The position numbers were made by a program, and so were the translations under genes. The notes beneath the pieces were generated by a model that was not told the origin of the DNA, ran no database searches, and saw nothing but the letters and a program-made list of their open reading frames with translations. From contig NZ_JQMM01000001.1 of assembly GCF_000744735.1 (NCBI RefSeq), positions 1,178,001 through 1,242,000 on the forward strand: a DNA stretch of 64,000 nucleotides, written 5' to 3'. Positions 16,250 to 25,271 of the stretch are shown here, piece by piece (positions within the stretch are counted from its first letter, which is position 1; each line of letters opens with the position of its first letter). Source of the stretch: Porticoccus hydrocarbonoclasticus MCTG13d (lineage in GTDB: Bacteria > Pseudomonadota > Gammaproteobacteria > Pseudomonadales > Porticoccaceae).

Positions 16250-16992
16250 GTTGGGGTAATTTATATTACTGGATGGGGTCGCGCAGGTTTCTCTACTACC
16301 TGATGGAGCTGGTGCCGGGTTTGCCCCTGGATCAATGGCTGGAACAGCACCAGGAGCGCCGACCGAGGGACCTGATCGCACTGATGGAGCAAATCGCTGC
16401 CGGTCTTGAGACGCTGCACGAGAAGGAAACGGTGCACCAGGATTTGAAGCCCGGCAATATCATGGTGACCCCGGGCATGGAGGTACGCATTGTTGATTTT
16501 GGCTCGGTATATGTTCCCGGCATACATGAAATTTTTACGCCGATGACCCGCGAGGTGGCACTGGGCACCCTGGGCTACGCTGACCCCGCCTACCGCTTCC
16601 GTATCAACACCGGTATCCGTGGCGATATCTATTCCCTGGGTGTGATTGTCTACGAAATGTTTACCGGCTTTTTGCCCTATGGCCACCGTATGGAAAAATG
16701 CCGTTCCCGCGAAGACTTCCTGCGGTTGCGCTACATTCCGAGTTACCATCACCGGGATCTGATTCCGTTTTGGTTTGACCGGGCGCTGAAAAAGGCTGTT
16801 TCCATTGAACCGGAACTGCGTTACGAAACCCTGCAGGGTTTCCTTCGGGATCTGAAACGACCCAACCCGGAATTTCTCAAGGAAGACCCGCAGCGTCCGG
16901 TGGAGAAGGATATGCTGCTATTCTGGAAAATGCTTTCCTTTGTATTATTCGGGTTGCTGATAATTTCGCTGCTGGTGTCCGCATCTCGCTGA
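16250..16992 (+). pseudogene. C-terminal part of a membrane-anchored Ser/Thr protein kinase, front end lost
   Basis: An open frame (from ATG 16174, through the IS stub in another frame) encodes a kinase C-lobe from about 16276: RRFLYYLMELVPG, VHQDLKPGNIMV (catalytic loop, HQD), IVDFGSV (DFG), GTLGYADPAYR, DIYSLGVIVYEM, ending in a membrane helix (MLSFVLFGLLIISLLV). The Gly-rich loop, the ATP-binding lysine and the N-terminal PP2C phosphatase domain of the related bifunctional kinase/phosphatase family (often linked to nitrate transporter and nirB genes) are missing. It should not bind ATP normally; I call it a remnant, although the remaining frame is uninterrupted. Confidence 0.8.
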
Positions 16993-17054
16993 TGGTCTCG
17001 ACAGCCCACGCGGATCTGACCCGAATCAACCGAACTGAAGACAAGAGAGAATTT

Positions 17055-17591
17055 ATGTCCCACGCCGCCAAAGAATTTGTCCCCCTGCACATCGCCGTCC
17101 TCACGGTTTCCGACACCCGCACGCTGGAGCAGGACAGCTCCGGTCAGTTGCTGGTGGACCGTCTTTCCGAAGCTGGCCACGTGCTGGCGGATCGGGCGTT
17201 GATCCCCGACGATATCTACCGTTTGCGTGCTGAGGTGTCCCGTTGGATTGCCGACCCGCAACTCCAGGTAGTGCTCGTGACCGGCGGCACTGGCTTCACT
17301 GATCGGGATTCCACCCCGGAGGCGCTGTTGCCACTGTTCGACAAACAGGTGGAAGGCTTTGGCGAGCTTTTCCGGCAAATTTCCTTTACCGAGATCGGCA
17401 CTTCTACCGTGCAGTCCCGTGCGGTGGCGGGCCTGGCCAACCGCACGCTGGTGTTTTGCATGCCCGGTTCCACCAATGCCTGCCGGACCGCCTGGGACAG
17501 GATCCTCGGCGAGCAACTGGATGCCCGCACCCGCCCCTGCAATTTCATTCCTCATGTGGCGCGGGTTGCTGAATGCGAGGGCCGCTCATGA
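17055..17591 (+). CDS. moaB: Molybdenum cofactor biosynthesis protein MoaB
   Basis: 178 residues from ATG 17055, preceded by AAGAGAGA; the longer frame from 16992 has no ribosome site. It has the MogA/MoaB fold motifs AVLTVSDTR, VVLVTGGTGFTDRDSTPEAL and VFCMPGSTNACRTAWD. MoaB/MogA proteins adenylate molybdopterin before MoeA inserts molybdate. The stop overlaps the moeA ATG (ATGA, 17588-17591), so the two consecutive pathway enzymes are coupled. Confidence 0.95.
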   Translation: MSHAAKEFVPLHIAVLTVSDTRTLEQDSSGQLLVDRLSEAGHVLADRALIPDDIYRLRAEVSRWIADPQLQVVLVTGGTGFTDRDSTPEALLPLFDKQVEGFGELFRQISFTEIGTSTVQSRAVAGLANRTLVFCMPGSTNACRTAWDRILGEQLDARTRPCNFIPHVARVAECEGRS

Positions 17592-18820
17592 ACGGTTGTG
17601 ACCGATCTGGATTGATGACCGTCGAAGAGGCGCTGGAGAAACTTTTGGCGGCGGCACAACCACTGTCGGATACCGAAACCGTATCCTTGATGCAGGCCCT
17701 TGGTCGAGTGTTGGCTGCTGACCAGCAATCGCCGGTAGATGTGCCGCCGGCGGACAACAGTGCCATGGACGGTTTCGCCCTGCGCTTTGCCGACTGTCAT
17801 GCTGGTGAAGAAACCACCTTGCCGATCAGTCAGCGCATTCCGGCCGGTGCCGTGCCAGAGCCGCTACAGCCGGGAAGTGCCGCTCGTATCTTCACGGGTG
17901 CGGAAGTGCCTCCTGGTGCCGATACGGTGGTGATGCAGGAGCAGTGTCGTTGGGACGATGCCCAGGTGACCCTGGCTGCCAATATCAAGCCCGGCACCAA
18001 CATACGCCCCATCGGACAGGATATTCACCGCGGCGCCACGGTGTTGGTCCGGGGGCACCGCCTCAAACCTCAGGACCTCGGTCTGCTGGCCTCGGTCGGT
18101 ATTGCTGAGGTACCAGTATACCGGCGCCTCAAGGTCGCTTTGTTGTGTACCGGCGATGAACTGGTGGAACCCGGCGAGCCGTTGCCGCCGGGACATATTT
18201 ACAACTCCAACCGCTTTACCCTGATGGGGCAGTTGCAGGCATTGGGTTTCGATTATGTCGATCTGGGCAGGGTGGCGGATACGCCAGAGGCTACCGAGCA
18301 GGTGCTGCGCAGGGCCGCTGCCGAGGCCGACTGTATCATCAGCAGCGGCGGAGTCTCTGTGGGTGATGAGGACCACGTCAAGGGCTGTGTCGAGAAGCTG
18401 GGCAGCCTGGACCTTTGGCGCATGGCGATCAAACCCGGCAAGCCGCTGGCGTTTGGCCAAGTGCAAGGCACACCCTTTATCGGCCTGCCCGGTAATCCCG
18501 CCTCGGTATTTGTCACCTTCGCCATTGCTGCACGTCCCTATTTGTTGAAAAGCCAGGGGGCCAGTGATTACCTGCCCACGCCAATTCCCGTGATTGCCGG
18601 GTTCAGTCGACCGCATGCGGCGAAACGTCAGGAATACCTGCGCGCACGGCTGGTTCAGGATACGCAGGGGAATGTGCGTGCCCAACTGGCGGGCAGCCAG
18701 AGCAGCGGCGTGCTTTCCAGTGTTTCACAGGGCAATGGCTTTGTGGTGCACCGTCTCGGGGAAAGCATTGATGAGGGCAACGCCGTACCATACCTATCGT
18801 TTTCCGATCTGCTTTTCTAG
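17588..18820 (+). CDS. moeA: Molybdopterin molybdenumtransferase MoeA
   Basis: 410 residues from ATG 17588 within the moaB stop. It contains PPADNSAMDGFAL, GAEVPPGADTVVMQE, the MPT-binding SSGGVSVGDEDHV and GLPGNPASVF. MoeA inserts molybdate into adenylated molybdopterin. With moaA, moaB, moaC, moaD, moaE, moeB and mobA all present, the window encodes nearly the complete route from GTP to Mo-bis-MGD. Confidence 0.96.
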   Translation: MNGCDRSGLMTVEEALEKLLAAAQPLSDTETVSLMQALGRVLAADQQSPVDVPPADNSAMDGFALRFADCHAGEETTLPISQRIPAGAVPEPLQPGSAARIFTGAEVPPGADTVVMQEQCRWDDAQVTLAANIKPGTNIRPIGQDIHRGATVLVRGHRLKPQDLGLLASVGIAEVPVYRRLKVALLCTGDELVEPGEPLPPGHIYNSNRFTLMGQLQALGFDYVDLGRVADTPEATEQVLRRAAAEADCIISSGGVSVGDEDHVKGCVEKLGSLDLWRMAIKPGKPLAFGQVQGTPFIGLPGNPASVFVTFAIAARPYLLKSQGASDYLPTPIPVIAGFSRPHAAKRQEYLRARLVQDTQGNVRAQLAGSQSSGVLSSVSQGNGFVVHRLGESIDEGNAVPYLSFSDLLF

Positions 18821-18839
18821 TCACCCCTCTCCAGCCATT

Positions 18840-18923
18840 CCCGGCTGACTTGATCTGAATTCTATGAAGCCGGGGAGGCGGCTTCTATAATCAAAAGTAA
18901 AGCAGTCCCGGCGAAGTGCCGGG
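18840..18923 (+). other. Hairpins and -10 element between moeA and the beta-CASP gene
   Basis: CCCGGCT (18840-18846) pairs with AGCCGGG (18868-18874), and CCCGGC-GAAGT-GCCGGG forms a second stem at 18907-18923. A perfect TATAAT lies at 18886-18891, without a clear -35. The first stem could end the moeA message and the second would lie in the leader of the 18948 gene. Confidence 0.4.
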
Positions 18924-18947
18924 GCATAACTATAAGGACATGGCACT

Positions 18948-20345
18948 ATGGGCAATCGGGTGACTCTGGCGTTTCTGGGCGCTGCCAATACCGTAACGGG
19001 TTCCCGTTATCTGATCGAGGTAGATGATCGGCGGGTGCTGGTGGACTGTGGATTGTTTCAGGGCTACAAGCATCTGCGGGAGCGCAACTGGAAACCCTTT
19101 CCGGTTGACCCCGGCACAATTGAGGCGGTGTTCCTTACCCATGCCCATCTGGATCACAGCGGCTACCTGCCGAGATTGGTTAAAGACGGTTTTAATGGGC
19201 CAATCTATTGTACCCAGGCAACCCGTGATCTCTGTAAGATCCTGTTGGCCGATTCTGCACATCTGCAGGAGGAGGAGGCGGAATACCGCAATCGCCATCA
19301 ATACAGCAAGCACCAGCCAGCCCTGCCGCTCTATACCCGGCAGGATGCGGAAAAGGCGATGAAACAATTTGAAGTGGTGGGATTCAGTTCCGTGGCAGAT
19401 GCGCGTGCAGGCGAGTCGACTGCGACGGTGACCATGGGTGATATCGAGGCCAGTTTTTATGCCAATGGCCATATTCTCGGCTCCGCCTTTCTGGATGTGC
19501 ATGCGGGCGGCCGGCATATTCTTTTCAGCGGCGATATGGGTCGCAGCAATGACCTGGTAATGCGGGCTCCGGAACTGCCGGTATCCTGTGATTACCTGGT
19601 GATTGAATCCACCTATGGCAATCGTCTCCATGACAATCGCGATGTCTGGGACGTGGTATCTGAAATCATTAATGACACGGTGTCTGCGGGTGGCTCCGTA
19701 CTGATCCCGACCTTTGCGGTAGGGCGTGCCCAGGCCATGCTTTATCTGATTACCGAGCTGCGGCAACAGGGGAGAATTCCCTATTTACCGGTTTTTCTGG
19801 ACAGCCCCATGGCGATCAGTGCCACGGAGGTCATGCTTCGGCACCATCGTTATCACCGCCTGAACAAGGCTTCCTGCCAGCAGCTGTCACGGGATGTCAC
19901 CTTTGCCCGAACGGTGGAGGATTCGATTGCCATCAACCGGGTACATGTGCCGGCCATTATTCTCTCGGCCAGCGGTATGGCAACGGGTGGACGGGTGTTG
20001 CATCACCTGCAGCGAATGCTCGGTGACCATCGCAATACCGTAATGTTTGCCGGTTATCAGGCACCGGGTACCCGGGGGGCCCGCCTGGTGGGTGGCGAGA
20101 AAAAAATCAAGATATTCAATCGCTACCATGAGGTGAAAGCGCGGGTGGAATGTCTGGATTTTCTCTCTGCCCATGCCGACCGGCTGGAGTTGTTGCATTG
20201 GTTGCAGCAAATGCCCGCCGCGCCAAAACGTTGTTTTGTCACCCACGGTGATGAAGAGGCAGCCGACCAGTTTCGTATCAGTCTCGGCGAAGAGCTGGGT
20301 TGGGATGCCTGTGTCCCGGACATGGGCGACAAGGTGAAATTGTAA
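18948..20345 (+). CDS. Metallo-beta-lactamase/beta-CASP family hydrolase (RNase-like)
   Basis: 465 residues from ATG 18948, with AAGGA about 9 bases upstream. The MBL zinc motif HAHLDHSGYLP is followed by HILGSAF and FSGDMGRSND; the beta-CASP part carries ESTYGNRLH, PTFAVGRAQAMLYL, SASGMATGGRVLHHL and the final SAHAD with its His. The family (CPSF73/RNase J-like) cleaves RNA as endo- or exonuclease; bacterial members of this length are mostly uncharacterised. It is cytosolic, and its stop touches that of the convergent osmC-like gene. Confidence 0.92.
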   Translation: MGNRVTLAFLGAANTVTGSRYLIEVDDRRVLVDCGLFQGYKHLRERNWKPFPVDPGTIEAVFLTHAHLDHSGYLPRLVKDGFNGPIYCTQATRDLCKILLADSAHLQEEEAEYRNRHQYSKHQPALPLYTRQDAEKAMKQFEVVGFSSVADARAGESTATVTMGDIEASFYANGHILGSAFLDVHAGGRHILFSGDMGRSNDLVMRAPELPVSCDYLVIESTYGNRLHDNRDVWDVVSEIINDTVSAGGSVLIPTFAVGRAQAMLYLITELRQQGRIPYLPVFLDSPMAISATEVMLRHHRYHRLNKASCQQLSRDVTFARTVEDSIAINRVHVPAIILSASGMATGGRVLHHLQRMLGDHRNTVMFAGYQAPGTRGARLVGGEKKIKIFNRYHEVKARVECLDFLSAHADRLELLHWLQQMPAAPKRCFVTHGDEEAADQFRISLGEELGWDACVPDMGDKVKL

Positions 20346-20786
20346 TCAGGCCTGACTGACCTGCACGTCCGCAGTGAATTGCTTCTCGCTTGACAGGGAG
20401 TTGCTGACAAAGCAGTTTTCCTCTGCCTTGCGCAACAATTTTTCGGCTTTTTCCCGATCTTCCCCGGCAGCAACCGTCAATTGGGCGAGGGTGCTGATCC
20501 GGGTAAACAGGACCCTCTTATCCACCTTGTCCAGAACACCTTCACTGGTGCATTGAATTTCCAGCCAGTCCAGACCGGCTGCACGGGCGATGGATCTGAA
20601 GGTCAGTGCCAGGCAGTTGGCCACGGCACCCAGCAGCATTTCTTCCGGGGTCCAGGTGTTGCCGGGACCATCAAAATTCAATGGCGCAGCGACCTCCAGT
20701 GTGCAGTCATTTCTCAGCGTGGTAGCAAAGTTGCCCCGGGCTGTGCCGTAGGTCGTTGCCTGGTATTGATGGGGTAGTGGTTGCAT
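20346..20786 (-). CDS. OsmC/Ohr-family protein
   Basis: 146 residues with the two family cysteines in GAVANCLALTF (about residue 58) and AEENCFVSNSL (about residue 125), and the WTPEEMLLGA segment preceding the first. OsmC-like proteins reduce organic or fatty hydroperoxides with the Cys pair. It is 14 bp downstream of moaE on the same strand, so may be co-transcribed with moaCDE, though no functional link is obvious. Confidence 0.9.
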   Translation of the reverse strand: MQPLPHQYQATTYGTARGNFATTLRNDCTLEVAAPLNFDGPGNTWTPEEMLLGAVANCLALTFRSIARAAGLDWLEIQCTSEGVLDKVDKRVLFTRISTLAQLTVAAGEDREKAEKLLRKAEENCFVSNSLSSEKQFTADVQVSQA

Positions 20787-20800
20787 AAACGGTCTCTGAT

Positions 20801-21262
20801 TCAGTTGTGCTGGTGCCAGCGCGCATAGCGCTGTTGGTCAGTCTGTTTTGCATCAACCCACTTCGTGCTGCCATCCCGGTAGTATTCTTTCTTCCAGAAC
20901 GGCGCGTGGGTTTTCAGGTGATCCATAATAAATTCACAGGCATTGAAAGCCGCTTCGCGATGGATGCTACTGACACCCACGAAAACAATCTGATCACCGG
21001 GCAACAGGTCGCCGATACGGTGCACAATGCGGATATCGATCAATGCCCAGCGTTGTTCGGCCTGTTCGGCCGTCTGTTGCAGGGAGGCCTCAGTCATACC
21101 GGGATAATGCTCCAGGTGCATGAAGCCCAGCGGCTTATCGCCGGTGTCGCGCACCTGACCGGTAAATATTGCGATACCGCCCACGTCAGTTCTGTCGGCC
21201 TGTAACTGACGAATTTCCTGGCCGGTATCAAAGTCTGCGGCCTGTACCGCAACGGTTATCAT
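20801..21262 (-). CDS. moaE: Molybdopterin synthase catalytic subunit MoaE
   Basis: I use ATG 21262 (153 residues, starting [11 protein letters not shown]); a longer upstream frame overlaps moaD. It has AIFTGQVRDT, SIHREAAFNACEFIMD and the catalytic-lysine region FWKKEYY. MoaE with thiocarboxylated MoaD converts cyclic pyranopterin monophosphate to molybdopterin. Its start overlaps the moaD stop (ATGA on the minus strand, 21259-21262). Confidence 0.96.
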   Translation of the reverse strand: MITVAVQAADFDTGQEIRQLQADRTDVGGIAIFTGQVRDTGDKPLGFMHLEHYPGMTEASLQQTAEQAEQRWALIDIRIVHRIGDLLPGDQIVFVGVSSIHREAAFNACEFIMDHLKTHAPFWKKEYYRDGSTKWVDAKQTDQQRYARWHQHN

Positions 21263-21507
21263 CCGCCGGTTACCGGGGGGAACAGCGCCACTTCGTCGCT
21301 GTCCTGCAGCAATGTGTCTTGAGAGGCCATGGTCTGGTTGACGGCGTATAGCAATGTCCCTGTGCCGAGTGCCTGCTGCCATTCTGATCCGCGTTGTTTG
21401 AGGGCTGCCAGTAAGTCAGCAATATTATTTGTCCCGGGGGCCAACGGCACCACAATTTCGCCAGTACCTAATTGCTCCCGCAGGTTGCCAAAAAAAAGAA
21501 TTTTCAT
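21259..21507 (-). CDS. moaD: Molybdopterin synthase sulfur carrier subunit MoaD
   Basis: An 82-residue ubiquitin-fold protein beginning [14 protein letters not shown] and ending in FPPVTGG, the Gly-Gly tail that is adenylated by MoeB (7665-8807) and converted to a thiocarboxylate. It sits between moaC and moaE with 4-bp overlaps on both sides, which fixes its boundaries and couples its synthesis to that of its partner MoaE. Confidence 0.96.
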   Translation of the reverse strand: MKILFFGNLREQLGTGEIVVPLAPGTNNIADLLAALKQRGSEWQQALGTGTLLYAVNQTMASQDTLLQDSDEVALFPPVTGG

Positions 21508-21992
21508 GGGTTTACTTTCCAGTGGCCGGATTTGCCGCCGGCCTTTTCCAGCAGACGGGTGGACTCAATCACCATACCGCGATCCACCGCCTTACACATA
21601 TCGTAGACGGTCAGTGCCGCCACCGAGGCAGCGGTGAGCGCCTCCATTTCCACCCCGGTTTTGCCGTCGAGGCCGCAACTGGCGGTGATGCGCAGTTGGT
21701 TGCTGTCCTGCAGCAGCTCGAATTCCACCTTGATGGAGGTGAGCATCAGGGGGTGGCAGAGGGGAATTAGATCGGCACATTTCTTGGCGGCCTGAATGCC
21801 GGCGATACGCGCTACCGCCAGAACATCGCCTTTTTTGTGGCCGCCACTGCTGATCAGTACTAGAGTTTCCGGCTGCATCCGTACCAGTGCTTCAGCAGTG
21901 GCCTCCCGGTGGCTAACGGCCTTGCCGGCGACGTCGACAATGTGGGCATTGCCCTGATCGTCCAGGTGGGTCAGTTTCCGCATGTCGCTCAA
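21504..21992 (-). CDS. moaC: Cyclic pyranopterin monophosphate synthase MoaC
   Basis: 162 residues with [19 protein letters not shown] followed by the CHPL active-site segment, [19 protein letters not shown] and [11 protein letters not shown] near the C-terminus. It converts the MoaA product to cyclic pyranopterin monophosphate. It is the first gene of moaC-moaD-moaE. The start could also be the ATG three codons later. No clear promoter was found in the 90 bp before the glycerate kinase gene. Confidence 0.96.
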   Translation of the reverse strand: MSDMRKLTHLDDQGNAHIVDVAGKAVSHREATAEALVRMQPETLVLISSGGHKKGDVLAVARIAGIQAAKKCADLIPLCHPLMLTSIKVEFELLQDSNQLRITASCGLDGKTGVEMEALTAASVAALTVYDMCKAVDRGMVIESTRLLEKAGGKSGHWKVNP

Positions 21993-22082
21993 GGGTGCAC
22001 TCCGCGATAATGGTTCAGTTGATCAATGAGTTAACGTGATCATAGTCTAGCTCAACTCGAGCGAGAAACGCATTGCACCAGA

Positions 22083-23399
22083 TCAATTCGTCGTCTGGGG
22101 GAGTATCAGTATGGCCCGGAAGTCATTGACATTGGTGCGGGTGGGCCCTGTGATCAGCAGGTCTTTCAGATCCCTGAACAGGGGGTAACAGTTGTTGTTT
22201 TCCAGTTCTTTGAGGATGTCCCAGCCCCTTTCCCGGGCGCGCTGCCAGGTTTCCGGGCTGAGGACGGCTCCGGCATTGTCGCCGGCACCGTCGATGCCAT
22301 CGGTATCCGCCGCCAGAGCGTAAATGCCGGGGGCGCCCCGCAGTGAATTTGCCAGTGCCAGCAGGTATTCGCCATTGCGGCCGCCCTTCCCGTCACCCCG
22401 AACAGTGACGACCGTCTCGCCGCCGGAAAGTATCACGCAAGGCGGTGAAATCGGGCCGTTTCCTTTTGCTATAGTCAGCGCCAGCAGCGCATGCTCACGG
22501 GCGACATCGCGGGATTCACCGGTGACGTCATCTCCCAGCAGCAGGGTGTTGAACCCGGCCTGTTGTGCCTGTCTGGCGGCAGCTTCTAGTGATTGCCTGG
22601 CACTGGCTATCACTCGGTAGTCGTGGTTACACAACCTTGAATCACCGGGCTTTGGGGTTTCCGAGTCACGATTTTTCAGCCAAGTGGCAATTGCTGCGGG
22701 TATCTGAATCCGATATTTGTGCAGTATCGACAGCGCCTCTGAAGAAGTGGATGGATCCGCTGCGGTGGGGCCGGAAGCGATGGTGGCCGGATCGTCTCCG
22801 GGCACATCGGACACGGCCAGAGTCAGCAATCGGGCTGGTGTGCAGGCCAGGGCAAGGCGACCGCCCTTGATGGCGGAAAGGTGCTTGCGGACGCAGTTGA
22901 TTTCATCGATGGTTGCACCGCATTTCAACAATGCCCGATTGATGTCCTGCTTATTGGCCAAGCTGATTCCCGGGGCGGGTAGGGCCAGCAGGGATGAACC
23001 GCCACCGGAGATCAGGCAGATGACCAGATCATCTGCGTGGAGATTCCCAACCAGTGCCAGTATCCGTTTGGCCGCCCGCTCACTCAGGGTATCCGGTACC
23101 GGGTGGCTGGCTTCGATCACCTCAATCCGTTGGAGTGGTTGGCTGTGACCGTAGGCCGTCACCACGAGTCCGCGCAACGGGCCGGACCAGTGTTGTTCAA
23201 GACAACTGGCCATCGAGCAGGCGGCCTTGCCCGCGCCTATCACCAGTGCAGACCGGGCTTTGTTCTCCGGTAAAAAATCAGCCAATACCCGAGCCGGCTG
23301 GGCGGTTGCTACCGCAACATAAAACAGTTCGGTCAGCAGGGTGCGGGGATCCGGATCAACAATATTCATGCTCGGGCCAGAGAGGGATGGATTGGACAT
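22083..23399 (-). CDS. Glycerate 2-kinase (MOFRL family)
   Basis: 438 residues; ATG 23399 or the internal ATG 23369 are both possible starts. N-terminal motifs VIGAGKAACSMA and CLISGGGSSLLALPAPG, plus AIKGGRLA, and the C-terminal MOFRL part with SGGETVVTVRGDGKGGRNGE and ALAADTDGIDGAGD, identify a type-2 glycerate kinase (GckA/TtuD-like), making 2-phosphoglycerate from glycerate. It is not flanked by hydroxypyruvate or tartronate genes, so the pathway is uncertain. It is divergent from the phosphoribosyltransferase gene. Confidence 0.93.
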   Translation of the reverse strand: MSNPSLSGPSMNIVDPDPRTLLTELFYVAVATAQPARVLADFLPENKARSALVIGAGKAACSMASCLEQHWSGPLRGLVVTAYGHSQPLQRIEVIEASHPVPDTLSERAAKRILALVGNLHADDLVICLISGGGSSLLALPAPGISLANKQDINRALLKCGATIDEINCVRKHLSAIKGGRLALACTPARLLTLAVSDVPGDDPATIASGPTAADPSTSSEALSILHKYRIQIPAAIATWLKNRDSETPKPGDSRLCNHDYRVIASARQSLEAAARQAQQAGFNTLLLGDDVTGESRDVAREHALLALTIAKGNGPISPPCVILSGGETVVTVRGDGKGGRNGEYLLALANSLRGAPGIYALAADTDGIDGAGDNAGAVLSPETWQRARERGWDILKELENNNCYPLFRDLKDLLITGPTRTNVNDFRAILILPQTTN

Positions 23400-23456
23400 A
23401 CACTCATCATCCCACTGGTGTCAGGTCCGTGAAAGTGGATAATCAGGCGTAGTTTC

Positions 23457-24044
23457 ATGGCCTGGGGAAATAATGTGTCAGCCAAACAGTACATCGCCGC
23501 CCAGCAATTGCTCGACGATTCTTTCAGGTTGGGTTTGCAGGTGCTGGAAAGTGGTTTTCGCCCACACTTTATCATTGGCGTCTGGCGGGGAGGGGCCCCG
23601 GTGGGTATCGCAGTTCAGGAGCTGCTGGCCTATTTCGGTGTGGAGACGGATCACATCGCCATACGCACGTCTTTTTACACAGCGCCCGGCGAACGGTCCA
23701 AGGCGGTGCGGGTGCATGGCCTGGGCTATGTGATCGACCATATCCGCAAGGCCGATTCACTGCTGATTGTGGATGATGTTTACGATACCGGACTGAGCCT
23801 GCAACAGATTGTGGCGGATATTCGGCAGGACTGCGACGAGAGCCCGCCAGAAATTCGTCTGGCGACCCCCTATTTCAAACCGGCAAATAACCGCACTGAT
23901 CGGGTGCCGGACTATTACCTGCACGAGACGGATCGATGGCTGGTGTTCCCCCACGAACTGGCGGGGCTGTCAGCGCAGGAGTTGCTGAAACACAAACCCG
24001 GTATAGACGCGTTGCGGGAAAAACTCTCGGCGCCTGGCACATAG
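23457..24044 (+). CDS. Phosphoribosyltransferase (hypoxanthine/xanthine type)
   Basis: 195 residues from ATG 23457; GTG 23475 is an alternative with a better-placed GGGGAA. The PRPP-binding motif LLIVDDVYDTGLSLQ (about residues 103-117) and IIGVWRGGAPVGIAVQELL are typical of type I PRTases. The C-terminal YYLHETDRWLVFPHE resembles the WIxFPWE motif of xanthine-guanine/hypoxanthine enzymes. It probably salvages a purine base. It is followed 5 bp later by the convergent mvaB. Confidence 0.85.
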   Translation: MAWGNNVSAKQYIAAQQLLDDSFRLGLQVLESGFRPHFIIGVWRGGAPVGIAVQELLAYFGVETDHIAIRTSFYTAPGERSKAVRVHGLGYVIDHIRKADSLLIVDDVYDTGLSLQQIVADIRQDCDESPPEIRLATPYFKPANNRTDRVPDYYLHETDRWLVFPHELAGLSAQELLKHKPGIDALREKLSAPGT

Positions 24045-24049
24045 CCGGG

Positions 24050-24952
24050 TCAGCTTCTGGGCAATCTGGCCCTTGCCACGTTGGAATCGGTTTCCCGGCC
24101 CAGTTGTTCTGTGATATAGGTTCCTGCGGCGATGATTTTATCCAGGTCGATACCGTGTTCAATGCCGAGGCCGTTGAGCATATAGACCAGATCTTCCGTG
24201 GCCACATTTCCAGATGCCCCTCTGGCGTAAGGACAGCCTCCCAGTCCGGCCACGGAGCTGTCTACCACCGCCACACCCAGCTGTAATGCCGAGTAGATAT
24301 TGACCAGAGCCTGACCGTAGGTGTCATGGCAATGCACGGCCAACTGCGGGATCGGCACAACCCTGCTGACCGCTTCAATCACCCGGCTGATACTGCCGGG
24401 GGTGCCGACACCGGTAGTATCCCCGAGGGAGATCTCGTAACAACCCATCTGTAACAGCCTCCCCGCAACCTGCATCACCCTCTCTGCGGACACATTTCCT
24501 TCGTATGGACAGCCTGCGACACAGGAGATATAGCCGCGCACTCGCAGATTGGCCGCTCTGGCAGCCTCCATCACCGGGGCGAATCGCTCCAGGCTCTCGT
24601 CAATCGAGCAGTTGATGTTCTTTTGGCTGAAGGTTTCCGAAGCGGCGGCAAAGATGGCCACTTCGCAAACCCCTGCCGCCAGAGCGCGCTCGAAGCCGGT
24701 CAGATTGGGGGTCAAGGCTGCGTAGATGGTGTCAGGTTGACGTTCGATTCCCTGAAATACCTGCGCACTGTCAGCCATCTGTGGTACCCGGCTCGGATTG
24801 ACGAAGCTGCCGGCTTCAATGTAGCGGAGTCCTGCTTCGTTGAGCCGCCGGATCAGTTCAATCTTGACGGCCGGGCTTACCGGTTGGGATTCATTCTGCA
24901 GGCCATCTCGCGGGCCGACCTCGACAATACTGACCTGTTTCGGCAGGGTCAT
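24050..24952 (-). CDS. mvaB: Hydroxymethylglutaryl-CoA lyase
   Basis: A 300-residue TIM-barrel enzyme with [12 protein letters not shown] at residues 10-21, [16 protein letters not shown], the metal-binding [10 protein letters not shown] and the catalytic-Cys loop [19 protein letters not shown]. It cleaves HMG-CoA to acetoacetate and acetyl-CoA, the last step of leucine and isovalerate degradation. Other liu genes are absent here. A fragment matching its first 13-14 codons is found again at 29681-29722. Confidence 0.95.
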   Translation of the reverse strand: MTLPKQVSIVEVGPRDGLQNESQPVSPAVKIELIRRLNEAGLRYIEAGSFVNPSRVPQMADSAQVFQGIERQPDTIYAALTPNLTGFERALAAGVCEVAIFAAASETFSQKNINCSIDESLERFAPVMEAARAANLRVRGYISCVAGCPYEGNVSAERVMQVAGRLLQMGCYEISLGDTTGVGTPGSISRVIEAVSRVVPIPQLAVHCHDTYGQALVNIYSALQLGVAVVDSSVAGLGGCPYARGASGNVATEDLVYMLNGLGIEHGIDLDKIIAAGTYITEQLGRETDSNVARARLPRS

Positions 24953-25271
24953 GGGTTGTCTGTGTCCTCTGTCTCATTGGTTGTCGTATCTGCCAGTGTC
25001 TGCACTTGTCAACGGGGGAGGGAGACATTTTGGCGGCATAGGGGGTCATTGTACGGCAAGCGCTGAATTCTTTGGTATGACGAATTGGCGCTCTGTATCG
25101 TCGGCACAAATGATTTGACGTCAGCGTTTATGACCAAGGTCATACTGGGGAAGAGCGGTCGGCACGGAAAACCTGACTTGATTTATTTGAGATTGCGAAT
25201 CGTTATCATTACCAGTACTATTCCCATTTTGATATTTCTGCTTATCAAGGTAGAACAATTTGGGGGGAATT
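24953..25271 (+). other. Intergenic region before the siderophore receptor
   Basis: This 319-bp gap between divergent mvaB and the TonB-dependent receptor holds no convincing ORF. It contains an AT-rich stretch at about 25175-25255 with the Fur box (25194-25208) and probably the receptor promoter (TTGATT at 25179-25184 is a candidate -35). Confidence 0.6.
25194..25208 (+). promoter_or_regulatory. Fur box of the siderophore uptake operon
   Basis: TGCGAAT-C-GTTATCA matches the 7-1-7 Fur consensus TGATAAT-C-ATTATCA at 11 of 14 arm positions, 63 bp before the receptor start codon. Iron-replete Fur would block the promoter here, which fits an iron-siderophore receptor gene. Confidence 0.75.
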
